From Profundibacterium mesophilum KAUST100406-0324 (lineage in GTDB: Bacteria; Pseudomonadota; Alphaproteobacteria; Rhodobacterales; Rhodobacteraceae), in contig NZ_APKE01000013.1 of the NCBI RefSeq assembly GCF_009835145.1, positions 17,696 through 81,695 on the forward strand: a DNA stretch of 64,000 nucleotides, in the 5' to 3' direction. A program made the position numbers and the translations under genes. Below the pieces are notes generated by a model. The model was not told the origin of the DNA. It ran no database searches and saw only the letters and a program-made list of their open reading frames with translations. Numbering within the stretch: position 1 is the stretch's first letter; every line of letters begins with the position of its first letter. Below are positions 8,013 to 19,399 of the stretch, one piece after another.

Positions 8013-9332
8013 ATGACCGTCACGCGTTTCGCCCCGTCCCCCACCGGGTTCATCCATATCGGCAACCTGCGCACCGCGCTGTTCAACTGGCTGATCGCGC
8101 GCAAGGCGGGGGGCACTTTCATCCTGCGTCTCGACGACACCGATCCCGAGCGCTCCACGCAGGAATATGCCGACGCGATCCAGGAGGATCTCGAATGGCT
8201 GGGTCTGACATGGGACCGGATCGAGCGGCAGTCCGAGCGGCTGGGCCGCTACGAGGCGGCGGCCGAACGGCTGCGCGAGGCCGGGCGGTTCTACGAGGCG
8301 TTCGAGACGCCGACCGAGCTTGACCTGAAGCGCAAGAAGCAGCTGAACATGGGGCGGCCGCCGGTCTATGACCGGGCGGCGCTGAAGCTCGACGAAGCCG
8401 AACGCGCGGCCCTGCGCGCCGAGCGCTCCGGTCACTGGCGCTTCAAGCTCGATCACGAAAGGATCGAATGGCAGGACGGGATCCTGGGCCAGATGTCGAT
8501 CGACGCGGCCTCGGTCTCCGATCCGGTCCTGATCCGCGGCGACGGACAGGTGCTCTACACGATCGCCTCCGTGGTCGACGATACCGAGATGGGCGTGACC
8601 CATGTCGTGCGCGGCTCGGACCATGTGACCAACACTGCCACGCAGATCCAGATCATCGAGGCGCTGGGCGGTTCGGTGCCCAGCTTCGCGCATCACTCGC
8701 TGCTGACCGGGCCGCAGGGCGAGGCGCTCTCGAAACGCCTCGGCACGCTGAGCCTGCGCGATCTGCGCAAGGATGGGATCGAGCCGATGGCGCTGCTGAG
8801 CCTGATGGCGCGACTCGGCTCCTCGCAGCCCGTGGAGCTGCGCAGCTCGCTCGACGAGCTGATCGAGGGTTTCGACATCTCGCAATTCGGCGCGGCACCG
8901 ACGAAGTTCGATCCCGCCGATCTGCGCCCGCTCAGCGCGCGGGTGCTCGCCGCGCGCCCCTTCGCGCAGATGCGCGAGACGATCCTTGGGCTGGGCGTGC
9001 CGGAGCAGAAGGCGGAACTCTTCTGGGACGTGACGCGCGAGAACATCAGCCAGGTTTCCGATCTGGAGGGCTGGTGGGCGCTCTTTCGCGACGGAACCCC
9101 CGCCGCGGTTGCGCCGGAGGATGCGGATTTCGTGGCCGAGGCGCTGCCGCTTCTTGGCGAGCCGCCCTATGATGACGGCACCTGGGCCGCCTGGACGCAA
9201 GCCGCGCGCGAGGCGACGGGGCGCAAGGGCAAGCAGCTCTTCATGCCGCTGCGCAAGGCCGTCACCGGCCGCGAGCAGGGGCCGGACATGGCCAAGGTGA
9301 TGCCGCTGCTCTCGCACAAGCCCGCGATCTAG
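8013..9332 (+). CDS. gltX: glutamate--tRNA ligase
   Basis: Charges tRNA-Glu with glutamate. The 439-residue protein is a class I synthetase: FAPSPTGFIHIGNLRTALF holds the HIGH-type motif (HIGN), and LSKRLGTLS holds the KMSKS-type loop. LRLDDTDPERS is the conserved substrate-binding segment. The start at 8013 follows AGGAGA (8001-8006). At about 440 residues it is the shorter of the two GltX forms often found together in alphaproteobacteria, so tRNA specificity (discriminating or also tRNA-Gln) cannot be settled from sequence. Its stop codon overlaps that of the convergent gene at a shared CTAG. Confidence 0.95.
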   Translation: MTVTRFAPSPTGFIHIGNLRTALFNWLIARKAGGTFILRLDDTDPERSTQEYADAIQEDLEWLGLTWDRIERQSERLGRYEAAAERLREAGRFYEAFETPTELDLKRKKQLNMGRPPVYDRAALKLDEAERAALRAERSGHWRFKLDHERIEWQDGILGQMSIDAASVSDPVLIRGDGQVLYTIASVVDDTEMGVTHVVRGSDHVTNTATQIQIIEALGGSVPSFAHHSLLTGPQGEALSKRLGTLSLRDLRKDGIEPMALLSLMARLGSSQPVELRSSLDELIEGFDISQFGAAPTKFDPADLRPLSARVLAARPFAQMRETILGLGVPEQKAELFWDVTRENISQVSDLEGWWALFRDGTPAAVAPEDADFVAEALPLLGEPPYDDGTWAAWTQAAREATGRKGKQLFMPLRKAVTGREQGPDMAKVMPLLSHKPAI

Positions 9333-9928
9333 GCACCGGAAATACCGGGCGCCGCGCCGTCCGGGTCCGGCGCCATCCGCCGGACCGCGAGCCGGTCGAG
9401 CCAGTCATCGACGAAGGCGCGCTCGGCGGCGCTGAGCGTCTGCGCGCGGGGGTAGAGCGGTTGCGCGCGGTCGTCGAGGATGGGTGCATCCCAGCCATCG
9501 GTGCTGCGGAAGAAGCGCGCCGCCCCCTCCGGCCCGAACTCCGCGAGGTAGCCCTGCACCACGACGTCGAGATAGCTCAGAAGGACGGGATGGGTACGGT
9601 CCGGGGCCCGGTGCTTGCCGGGCGGAATGGTATAGAGCTCGACGGCGAGCGGCTGGCCGGCACCATGCGCGATCTGCGTCACGGGAACCCGGTCATAGGC
9701 CCGCTCGCGGTGATCGAGCGCCCGCCAATCGGCGCCTGGCACCGCGGCGATCAGTCCCTCGATGCTGCTGCCGGGGCTGGGCACGGCGGTCAGGTAGGCC
9801 ACGGGGCGCAGATCGGTGTGGCGCCAGACGCGCCGCCAGCCGTCGAGCCGCGCGGTGATCGCGGCGCTGTGCCCATGGGTGCGGCGGTTCACCAAGCTGC
9901 CGTAGCCGAAGAAGAACGGATGGTCCAT
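9329..9928 (-). CDS. gamma-glutamylcyclotransferase-like protein
   Basis: A 199-residue protein starting MDHPFFFGYGSLVNRRTHG. The FGYGSLV motif is the substrate-binding turn of the GGCT/ChaC/AIG2 fold, and LDHRERAYDR has the usual acidic residue region after it. The family acts on gamma-glutamyl peptides or amines, but the substrate is not predictable here. I placed the start at 9928 because the fold begins at once; an upstream in-frame ATG would add about 66 Arg-rich residues. It is convergent with gltX (4-nt stop overlap) and transcribed away from the glycine riboswitch. Confidence 0.75.
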   Translation of the reverse strand: MDHPFFFGYGSLVNRRTHGHSAAITARLDGWRRVWRHTDLRPVAYLTAVPSPGSSIEGLIAAVPGADWRALDHRERAYDRVPVTQIAHGAGQPLAVELYTIPPGKHRAPDRTHPVLLSYLDVVVQGYLAEFGPEGAARFFRSTDGWDAPILDDRAQPLYPRAQTLSAAERAFVDDWLDRLAVRRMAPDPDGAAPGISGA

Positions 9929-10008
9929 CGGGCGATCTAGGCGGGTATGGCGCGAACGCGCAAGCCGCTTGCGAAAGGGCGGCGGCTTCTGCATAACTCC
10001 GAGGGTCA

Positions 10009-10175
10009 GCGACGGGAGAAGCCGTGCGGTCCGATGGCGCGCGCGGGGCCGAAGGAGCAACCGCCCCGGTAAACTCTCAGGCAAAAGGACCGTCGCGGGG
10101 ACCACAGCTCTGGAGAGTGGCGCCACGCGCCCGCCGAAGGGATAGCGATCTCAGGCGAATGGACAGAGGGGGCAT
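10009..10175 (+). ncRNA. tandem glycine riboswitch controlling gcvTHP
   Basis: Two consecutive glycine aptamers lie just before gcvT. In aptamer 1 the closing stem pairs GCGACGG (10009-10015) with CCGTCGC (10090-10096); it contains GCCGAAGGAGCAA and CTCTCAGGCAAAAGGACC. In aptamer 2 CTCTG (10108-10112) pairs with CAGAG (10164-10168); it contains GCCGAAGGGATAGC and TCTCAGGCGAATGGAC. These are the conserved cores of the gcvT-type RNA. In this family glycine binding usually turns on glycine cleavage genes. About 45 nt remain to the gcvT start, so the expression platform (transcription or translation) is not obvious. Confidence 0.95.
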
Positions 10176-10219
10176 CCGAGGCGGACACACGCTGTCCGCA
10201 TGTTGATGCCGGAGGGACC

Positions 10220-11350
10220 ATGACCGACCTGTCGAGAACGCCGCTGCATGCGCTGCATGTGGAGCTTGGAGCCAAGATGGTGCCCTTCGCGGGCTACGAG
10301 ATGCCGGTGCAATATCCGCCCGGCGTGCTCAAAGAACATCTGCATTGCCGCGCCGAGGCGGGCCTTTTCGACGTGAGCCACATGGGGCAGGTGATCCTGC
10401 GCGCCGCGACCGGCGCGGCGGCCGATGCGGCCCGCGCGCTCGAGGCGCTGGTTCCGGCCGACCTCGAGGGCCTGGCCGAGGGTCGCCAGCGCTACGGGCT
10501 CTTCACGCAGGAGGATGGCGGCATCCTCGACGATCTGATGATCGCGAACAAGGGGGACCATCTCCTGCTGGTGGTGAACGCGGCCTGCAAGGCCGCCGAT
10601 ATCGCGCATCTGCGGGCGAAGCTGCCGAGCGGCATCGCCGTCGAGCCGGTCGAGGACCGCGCGCTCCTGGCACTGCAGGGGCCGGCCGCGCAGGATGCCT
10701 TCGCGGCGATCTGTCCCGATGCGGCGGGGCTCCGCTTCATGGACGTGGCCGATCTCGACAGCCCTTACGGAACGCTATGGGTGTCGCGATCGGGCTACAC
10801 GGGCGAGGACGGCTACGAGATCTCGGTCGAGAACGCCCAAGCCGAGGCGCTGGCGCGGGCATTGCTGGCCCGTCCGGGCGTGGCCCCGATCGGGCTCGGC
10901 GCGCGCGACAGCCTGCGGCTCGAGGCGGGGCTCTGTCTCTATGGCAGCGATCTCGACGTGAACACGACCCCCGTCGAGGCGGCACTCGAATGGGCGATGC
11001 AGAAAGCGCGCAAGCCGGGCGGCGCACGCGAAGGCGGGTTCCCGGGCGCCGGGCGCATCCTCGGGGAGCTGCGCGACGGCGCGCCGCGCCGCCGCGTCGG
11101 CCTTCTGCCGGAGGGGCGCGCGCCGATGCGTGCGGGCACCACGCTTTTCGAGACCGAAACGAGCGAGGCGGCGATCGGACGGATCACCTCGGGCGCCTAT
11201 GGGCCGTCGATCGAGCGCCCCATGTCGATGGGATACCTGCCGCGCGATCTGGCCGAGCCGGGACGGACGGTCTATGCCGAATTGCGCGGGCGCAGGCTTC
11301 CGGTGACGGTGTCGCAGATGCCGTTCCGCCCCGCAGGTTACAAACGCTGA
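10220..11350 (+). CDS. gcvT: glycine cleavage system T protein (aminomethyltransferase)
   Basis: Transfers the methylene group from the lipoyl-bound aminomethyl intermediate to tetrahydrofolate and releases ammonia. The 376-residue protein opens TPLHALHVELGAKMVPFAGYEMPVQYP, followed by AGLFDVSHMGQ, both hallmarks of GcvT. SGYTGEDGYEI marks the folate-binding domain, and GLGARDSLRLEAGLCLYG is also conserved. The ATG at 10220 follows GGAGGG. It is the first gene after the glycine riboswitch and lies 21 nt ahead of gcvH. Confidence 0.96.
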   Translation: MTDLSRTPLHALHVELGAKMVPFAGYEMPVQYPPGVLKEHLHCRAEAGLFDVSHMGQVILRAATGAAADAARALEALVPADLEGLAEGRQRYGLFTQEDGGILDDLMIANKGDHLLLVVNAACKAADIAHLRAKLPSGIAVEPVEDRALLALQGPAAQDAFAAICPDAAGLRFMDVADLDSPYGTLWVSRSGYTGEDGYEISVENAQAEALARALLARPGVAPIGLGARDSLRLEAGLCLYGSDLDVNTTPVEAALEWAMQKARKPGGAREGGFPGAGRILGELRDGAPRRRVGLLPEGRAPMRAGTTLFETETSEAAIGRITSGAYGPSIERPMSMGYLPRDLAEPGRTVYAELRGRRLPVTVSQMPFRPAGYKR

Positions 11351-11371
11351 CAGGACGAGAGGATAGGTTTG

Positions 11372-11728
11372 ATGAAATTCACGGAAGAACACGAATGGCT
11401 CCGCGTCGAGGACGATCTCGTCGTCGTCGGGATAACCGAGCATGCCGCGACGCAGCTGGGCGATCTGGTCTTCGTCGAACTGCCCGAGCCGGGCAAGACC
11501 GTCGCCAAGGATGACGAGATCGTGGTGATCGAGAGCGTCAAGGCCGCCTCCGACATCATGGCGCCCGCCGATGGCGAGATCGTCGAGGTGAACGAAGCGC
11601 TCGAGGGCAATCCGGCGCTCGTCAACGAGGATCCGCTCGGCGATGGGTGGTTCTTCAAGATGAAGCTCGCCGACATGTCCGACATGGACAAGATGATGGA
11701 CGAGGCCGAGTACAAGAAGTTCATCTGA
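11372..11728 (+). CDS. gcvH: glycine cleavage system H protein
   Basis: Lipoyl carrier that shuttles the aminomethyl group between P and T proteins. It has 118 residues, near the family norm of about 125. The lipoylation site is K57 within [11 protein letters not shown]. The N-terminus [13 protein letters not shown] and the C-terminal [12 protein letters not shown] are conserved. The ATG at 11372 is preferred over an in-frame TTG one codon earlier. A terminator-like hairpin follows before gcvP. Confidence 0.96.
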   Translation: MKFTEEHEWLRVEDDLVVVGITEHAATQLGDLVFVELPEPGKTVAKDDEIVVIESVKAASDIMAPADGEIVEVNEALEGNPALVNEDPLGDGWFFKMKLADMSDMDKMMDEAEYKKFI

Positions 11729-11756
11729 CGACGCGCCGGAGGTGGTCCCAAGGTCG

Positions 11757-11776
11757 CCTCCGGCGGAGGTATTTTT
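11757..11776 (+). terminator. hairpin plus T-run between gcvH and gcvP
   Basis: CCTCC-GGC-GGAGG (11757-11769) forms a tight stem-loop and is followed directly by TATTTTT. This looks like an intrinsic terminator, but it sits inside the gcv operon, 61 nt ahead of gcvP. It could lower P-protein transcription relative to T and H. The same hairpin core recurs at 46080-46092, so it may be part of a dispersed intergenic element. Confidence 0.5.
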
Positions 11777-11829
11777 GCGAAGATGAAGCTGAGAAGGGAG
11801 TGCCCGCGGCCCCCTTCCGAGGAGACGCG

Positions 11830-14679
<2,850 letters not shown>

Positions 14680-14686
14680 CGGGGGG

Positions 14687-14712
14687 CCGGCGCGGCACGG
14701 ACGGCGCGCCGG
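14687..14712 (+). terminator. hairpin after gcvP
   Basis: CCGGCGCG (14687-14694) pairs perfectly with CGCGCCGG (14705-14712), followed by TCATTTC. The T-run is weak, but the position 8 nt after the gcvP stop, between convergent genes, fits a terminator, possibly for both strands. Confidence 0.45.
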
Positions 14713-14717
14713 TCATT

Positions 14718-16022
14718 TCATGCCGCCTCGGCAGGCTCCTGCGTCAGGGCAAGCGCGCGCAGGCGCTCGCAATGCTCGTCGAGGAGCTGCTTGGGTAATG
14801 CCATGCCGAGCGCGCGCGCCGAGGCCGCCTGCGCCGCCCGCCGCATCTCTGCATCGCCATTGCGCGAGACCTCGCGCAGCATCTTGTGCAGGCGGACCTG
14901 CACCTCGACATTGCCCGCACCGTCCCGGGCGATGGGATCGATCGCATCGCGCATCAGGTCCTCGGCGCTCACCGGCTCCATCCAGACATGGGGGAAATGG
15001 ATTTCCTCCTCGTCGCCCTGCTGGGCGCGAAAGCCGTGCAGGACGCGTTGCAACCGGCTGAGCACGTCGATCGCGGTTCCCGGATCATTGATCCCCGGCG
15101 ACAGGGCGCGCTGGGCGATCTCGCTGAGCACGATCGCCCCGAAGCGCGGATCCTGGTCGAAGTTGCGCTGGGTGCTGAGCGTGAAGGCATGGCGCAGGCG
15201 CGCGACATCCATCTCGCCCGCGTAGCGCAGGATCGGCGTGCCTTCGCTGGCCAGCGTTCCGGGACTGCGCAGGATGTAGACGAGGCCGCCGTCCTTGCAG
15301 CATTCCTCGAGCGCGGCCAGGTCGATATGCTGCACGTAGCCTGTCTCCCAGGCGAGCAGCTCCCGCGCGGCGCCCGGAATGATCAGATCGCGCGACAGCG
15401 GACGCGCGCCGAGGCAGGGCCACCTGTTGCGGGCGTCGATCGCGCGCTGGGCGACATCCTCGATCTTGCCGCTCGTGGCAACCACGCTGCCCAGATCGCT
15501 CAGGTGGTCGATCCAGCGCAGGATCGCCACGACCACGAGCCCGATGACCAGCAGCGTGAAGAAGAGGATCACGGTCGGGGACTGTCCGCTATAGACCCCC
15601 GTGCCAAGGACGATCAGGCCGACAAGGGCGAAGACGAAGGCGCCGAGGAACGTGGCGAGGACGGTCTGCGTCGTGGTGTCCTGTATCAGCACCTGATGCG
15701 AGCGCGGCGTCACCTGTGAGGAGGCGGACTGGCGGGCGGAAACCATGACCGAGAGCGAGAAGATGGTTACCGCGAGCATCGAGGAGGCGAGGATCTCGAG
15801 GATGTTCGACACGTCTCCCGCGCTGAACTTCTCGGCCATCCATTGCGGCACGAGGGGGGCTATCGGCCGGCTGACAAGCGCCGCGACGACCGCCAGCCCG
15901 GCGATGAGCGCAGCCCTGATCCAAAGTTTTCGCGTCAGCGCGCGCAGTTGATAGAACCGTTTGGAGAGTGCGGCCGCGCCGAGTTTCATCGCGTTGTCCA
16001 ATCCGCGCCGGGGAAGGCGCAT
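14718..16022 (-). CDS. DUF2254 family membrane protein
   Basis: A 434-residue inner-membrane protein with four hydrophobic segments in the first 170 residues (around 38-58, 78-98, 121-144 and 150-168) and a long soluble C-terminal part. SMLAVTIFSLSVMVSARQSASSQVTPR and ISPGIND-like SPGINDPGTAIDVL are recurrent in the DUF2254 family. The function of this family is not established. The start may be 16022 or the internal ATG at 15989 (MKLGAAAL); neither has a convincing ribosome-binding site. Its 5' end is about 100 nt from the divergent tRNA-Ala gene. Confidence 0.75.
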   Translation of the reverse strand: MRLPRRGLDNAMKLGAAALSKRFYQLRALTRKLWIRAALIAGLAVVAALVSRPIAPLVPQWMAEKFSAGDVSNILEILASSMLAVTIFSLSVMVSARQSASSQVTPRSHQVLIQDTTTQTVLATFLGAFVFALVGLIVLGTGVYSGQSPTVILFFTLLVIGLVVVAILRWIDHLSDLGSVVATSGKIEDVAQRAIDARNRWPCLGARPLSRDLIIPGAARELLAWETGYVQHIDLAALEECCKDGGLVYILRSPGTLASEGTPILRYAGEMDVARLRHAFTLSTQRNFDQDPRFGAIVLSEIAQRALSPGINDPGTAIDVLSRLQRVLHGFRAQQGDEEEIHFPHVWMEPVSAEDLMRDAIDPIARDGAGNVEVQVRLHKMLREVSRNGDAEMRRAAQAASARALGMALPKQLLDEHCERLRALALTQEPAEAA

Positions 16023-16083
16023 TCAAATCCGGTGACGGGATGCAATCTAACCGCTGGCCGCGCCGCGTCGAGTGTTCGCGGAC

Positions 16084-16112
16084 TTGACACCGATGGCCGG
16101 CGGGGTCATCTA
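16084..16112 (+). promoter_or_regulatory. sigma-70-type promoter of tRNA-Ala
   Basis: A consensus -35 box TTGACA lies at 16084-16089. After a 17-nt spacer comes CATCTA (16107-16112) as the -10 box, 10 nt before the mature tRNA. The alternative -10, TCTAAT (16109-16114), would need a 19-nt spacer. Confidence 0.6.
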
Positions 16113-16122
16113 ATTTCGCAGT

Positions 16123-16198
<76 letters not shown>

Positions 16199-16259
16199 AT
16201 CGCCATGTTCCGTTCGCGTTTTCAGTGGTGCTTTGCGCCGCCGCCAGTGGCCGGCATGC

Positions 16260-17456
16260 TCATTCCTCGCTGGCGATCGGCTCCTCCCGCACGGCGCCGC
16301 CGCGCAGCAGGAGCGCCGCCGCCGCCGGCAGCAACGCCGCGCCGAGGAACATTATCGCCGGTCCGACAGCATCCGCCGCCACGCCGCCAAGGGCCGCGCC
16401 GAGAACGCTTCCGGCGGCCATCGCCAAGAGCGCGGCCGTGAAGCTCAGCGAGGGCAGGGACGGGAAAAGCTCCTCCGACCAGGAGGCGATGAGCGCGCTC
16501 GTGACCATCACATGGATGCCCTGTAGACCCGCCGAAGCGATCAGTCCGGCCCAGCTTGTAGCCGCGAATGCGATGAGCAGCGCGGAGCATGCGCCGGCGG
16601 CCATCGACAACCGCAGCAGGCGCGACAGGCCAAGCCGCGCGCGCAGCCGTCCCGCGCCGAGCCCGATCAGCCCGAAGATCCCGTAGCTGACGAAGATCAG
16701 CGCGGGAGCGGCTGCGGCAGGAAGTCCCTCGGGGCCTCCCGTGCCGCGCGCGTGATCGGCGGCAAACGCGATGTAGATGGCAGAGCTCGTCCCGAAGACG
16801 AAGGCGGTGAGAAAGAGGGGGCGGGCCTTCCCGTGCCGCAGGTGCCGCCAACCGCCACGGGGCGTGGCATGCGGGCTTTTCTCGACCTGGCGTAGGCTCA
16901 TCAGATTGCCGATGAGCACCAGCACTGCGGCGGCCGCGAAGCCGGCCCAGCAGTAGCGCCATGAAATGCCGCCCACCAGCGGCCCCAGGGCCGTGAGCCC
17001 CGCCACGCAGACGCCGAAGCTCGTTCCGGTGCTGACCGTGGCAAGGGCGGCGGGGCGGTCGCTCTGCCGCACCTTGCGGTGCACCGCGTCATTGAACGGG
17101 GTCCATGCGAAACCGGCGCTCGTCGCGGCGAGAAAGACGCCCCCCGCGAGGATCATGGGGCCGGGTGCCGCCGCGATGATCGCCATCCCTGCGGCTGCCG
17201 CCGCGAGGCCGACAACGACCGGGGCTTCCGGTCCGCGCAGGTTCAAAAGCAGCTGCGCGAGCAAAAGCCCCAGCAGAAAGCCGAAGAAGCCCAAGCTGGA
17301 GATGAAGCCGATCGTGGAGGTCGACAGCTCGAAGGTTTCGCGAAATTCCGGCACGAAAAGGCCGAACCCCATCCGTGCGGGTCCATAGCCGATGGCGGTC
17401 GCTGCGAAACCGGCGGCCGATAGGCTTTGATAGAATGTCATGGCCTGGTGTCGCAT
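16260..17456 (-). CDS. MFS transporter
   Basis: A 398-residue polytopic membrane protein with about 12 hydrophobic helices and long Ala/Gly/Leu runs, as in the major facilitator superfamily. The start region YGPARMGFGLFVPEFRETF and the loop between helices 2 and 3 resemble the YbfB/YjiJ-like MFS group. No substrate can be assigned. Starts at 17456 or 17441 (MTFYQSL) are both possible; neither has a clear ribosome-binding site. It is divergent from the paoABC-like operon. Confidence 0.75.
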   Translation of the reverse strand: MRHQAMTFYQSLSAAGFAATAIGYGPARMGFGLFVPEFRETFELSTSTIGFISSLGFFGFLLGLLLAQLLLNLRGPEAPVVVGLAAAAAGMAIIAAAPGPMILAGGVFLAATSAGFAWTPFNDAVHRKVRQSDRPAALATVSTGTSFGVCVAGLTALGPLVGGISWRYCWAGFAAAAVLVLIGNLMSLRQVEKSPHATPRGGWRHLRHGKARPLFLTAFVFGTSSAIYIAFAADHARGTGGPEGLPAAAAPALIFVSYGIFGLIGLGAGRLRARLGLSRLLRLSMAAGACSALLIAFAATSWAGLIASAGLQGIHVMVTSALIASWSEELFPSLPSLSFTAALLAMAAGSVLGAALGGVAADAVGPAIMFLGAALLPAAAALLLRGGAVREEPIASEE

Positions 17457-17787
17457 CGCTGCGGAAAGCCCGGGGAGCTGTCAAATGTTCCGGGCGAATT
17501 TGGCTGGCCACGGGCCCGGCGGCATCGCGAGGAAGCGAGAAGGGGTGGCCGGGCTACGCAAGGCCCACGCACGAGGCGTTCGGCGCATGCGGGGTTGTTT
17601 TGGATGACGTGGCGGAATGCAGTGCACCGAAAGCGCGCGCTGGCGAAGTTTTTGCGGCCAAAGCTCAAGTCGTTGCGCGCCTGCCGGGCATGAACGCTTG
17701 GTGCCCCGCTTGCCGGGCCGCGGGGCTGATTTAGATCCTTTCTAATCCCCGCACGCTTTCAATTCCACAATCCAGACTGGAGCACCG
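17457..17787. other. intergenic region between MFS gene and molybdoenzyme operon
   Basis: 331 nt between divergent genes. I see no supported coding sequence or RNA. The last 60 nt are noticeably richer in A and T (TTTAGATCCTTTCTAATC) and probably hold the promoter of the downstream operon. GGAG lies 7 nt before the ATG at 17788. Confidence 0.5.
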
Positions 17788-18396
17788 ATGTCCAAACGTC
17801 CCCCTGATCTGCGCCGGCCCGGCGTCTCCCGCCGCGGCTTTCTGCAAGGCAGCTCGGTCGTTGCCGGCTCCCTCGGCCTTGCCGCCGGCGAGGTTCGTGC
17901 CGCCGCGGCCGAGCCCACGTCCGACACGCGCAATATCGAGATCAAGATCAACGGAAAGACCCGCAACATGTCGGTCGAGCCGCGCACCACGCTTGTCGAG
18001 GCGCTGCGCGACACGCTCGGGATGACCGGCACCAAGATCGGCTGCAACCAGGGCCAGTGCGGCGCATGCACCGTCCTTCTGAACGGCAGCCGCGTCAATT
18101 CCTGCCTCACGCTTGCGGTGATGGCCGAAGGCGGGGAGGTCGTCACCGTCGAGGGGCTTGCCGATCCGTCCGGCGATCTGCACCCGATGCAGAGCGCCTT
18201 CGCCCGGAACGACGCTTTCCAATGTGGCTATTGCACGCCCGGACAGATCCTCTCCGCGATCGCCTGTATCGACGAGGGCCATGCCGGCAATGAGGCGGAA
18301 ATCCGCGAATACATGAGCGGAAATCTCTGCCGTTGCGGCGCCTATCCCAACATCGTGGCCGCCATCGTGCAGGTCCGCGACAGCCAACAGGGGTAA
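17788..18396 (+). CDS. paoA: 2Fe-2S subunit of a periplasmic xanthine-oxidase-family dehydrogenase, TAT-exported
   Basis: Electron-transfer subunit of a molybdenum hydroxylase. It has 202 residues. A twin-arginine signal SRRGFLQGSSVVAG lies at about 13-26, so the folded complex should be exported. Two [2Fe-2S] motifs follow: GCNQGQCGACTVLLNG with its distal NSC, and QCGYCTPGQ with CRCGAYPN. This matches PaoA/YagT of the E. coli periplasmic aldehyde oxidoreductase more than cytoplasmic xanthine dehydrogenase. The gene opens the three-gene set with a 4-nt gap to the next. The symbol is by analogy; isoquinoline 1-oxidoreductase-type enzymes are an alternative. Confidence 0.82.
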   Translation: MSKRPPDLRRPGVSRRGFLQGSSVVAGSLGLAAGEVRAAAAEPTSDTRNIEIKINGKTRNMSVEPRTTLVEALRDTLGMTGTKIGCNQGQCGACTVLLNGSRVNSCLTLAVMAEGGEVVTVEGLADPSGDLHPMQSAFARNDAFQCGYCTPGQILSAIACIDEGHAGNEAEIREYMSGNLCRCGAYPNIVAAIVQVRDSQQG

Positions 18397-18400
18397 CCCC

Positions 18401-19399
18401 ATGAAGAACTTTGCCTATACGCGCCCCCGCTCGCTGGGCGACGCGACCGAAGCGGCCGGCAATGACGGCGCGCAGATCATCGCCGGCGGCACCACCATGG
18501 TCGACCTGATGAAGATCGGCGTTCTTGCGCCCGAGACCCTCGTGGACATCACCGGCCTTGGCGATCTCGAAGGTCACGCGGTCGGCACCGATGCGCTGCA
18601 ATTCGGCGCGCTCGCAAGGATGTCGAAGGTCGCCGACGATCCTGCCGTGATCGAGGCCTTTCCGGCCCTGTCCGAAGCCCTGTGGAAAGCCGCGAGCCCT
18701 CAGCTGCGCAACGCGGCGACGCTTGGTGGCAACATCCTGCAGCGCACGCGGTGCCCCTATTTCCGCGACACCGCCTATGCGCAGTGCAACAAGCGCGATC
18801 CCGGCTCGGGCTGCGCCGCGCTCGACGGCGGCAAGACCAGCCACCATGCGATCCTTGGCGGATCGGAGGCCTGCGTCGCGATGTATCCCGGCGATTTCGC
18901 GCAAACCCTCGTGGCTTTCGACGCGCAGGTGATGACGCGGGGGCCGGGCGGCACGCGCACCATTCCCTTCGCCGAGCTGCATCTTCTGCCCGGCGACACG
19001 CCGCATGTCGAAACGGTGCTCGAGCCGGGCGAGATCGTGACCGCCATCACCCTGCCGCGCATTCCGGCGATGGCGAACAGCCACTACCTCAAGGCGCGCG
19101 ATCGCGAGAGTTATGCCTTCGCCGCGGCCTCCGCCGCCGTTGGTGTCGAGATGGATGGGGACACGGTGCGCGACGTGCGCATCGGCCTTGGCGGGGTCGC
19201 CGCGACGCCCTGGCGCGCCCGTGCGGCCGAGGATGCCCTCAGGGGCGGCCCGCTCAACGAGGAGACCGCGCGCGAGGCGGGCCGCATCGCGTTCGAGGAG
19301 GCCGTGCCGCTCGAGGGCTCTGCCTACAAGATGCCGCTGGGCGCCGATGTCGTGGCCGGCGCGCTCCTGACCGTGAAATCCCGTATCGGAGGCGAATGA
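18401..19399 (+). CDS. paoB: FAD-binding subunit of the molybdenum dehydrogenase
   Basis: Flavin subunit of the complex, 332 residues. AGGTTMVDLMKIGV and RNAATLGGNILQRTRCPYF are the FAD-binding segments of the xanthine dehydrogenase medium chain. The stretch CPYFRDTAYAQCNKRDPGSGC supplies the extra cysteines that ligate the [4Fe-4S] cluster found in PaoB/YagS and not in standard XdhB. It has no signal peptide of its own and would be carried through the TAT system with the iron-sulfur subunit. The stop codon overlaps the start region of the next gene. Confidence 0.82.
   Translation: MKNFAYTRPRSLGDATEAAGNDGAQIIAGGTTMVDLMKIGVLAPETLVDITGLGDLEGHAVGTDALQFGALARMSKVADDPAVIEAFPALSEALWKAASPQLRNAATLGGNILQRTRCPYFRDTAYAQCNKRDPGSGCAALDGGKTSHHAILGGSEACVAMYPGDFAQTLVAFDAQVMTRGPGGTRTIPFAELHLLPGDTPHVETVLEPGEIVTAITLPRIPAMANSHYLKARDRESYAFAAASAAVGVEMDGDTVRDVRIGLGGVAATPWRARAAEDALRGGPLNEETAREAGRIAFEEAVPLEGSAYKMPLGADVVAGALLTVKSRIGGE

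Noticed and set aside
11647..11829. Longer gcvP start reaching back into gcvH.
   Set aside because: The extension overlaps the gcvH coding sequence and the hairpin; GcvP homology begins at the ATG at 11830.
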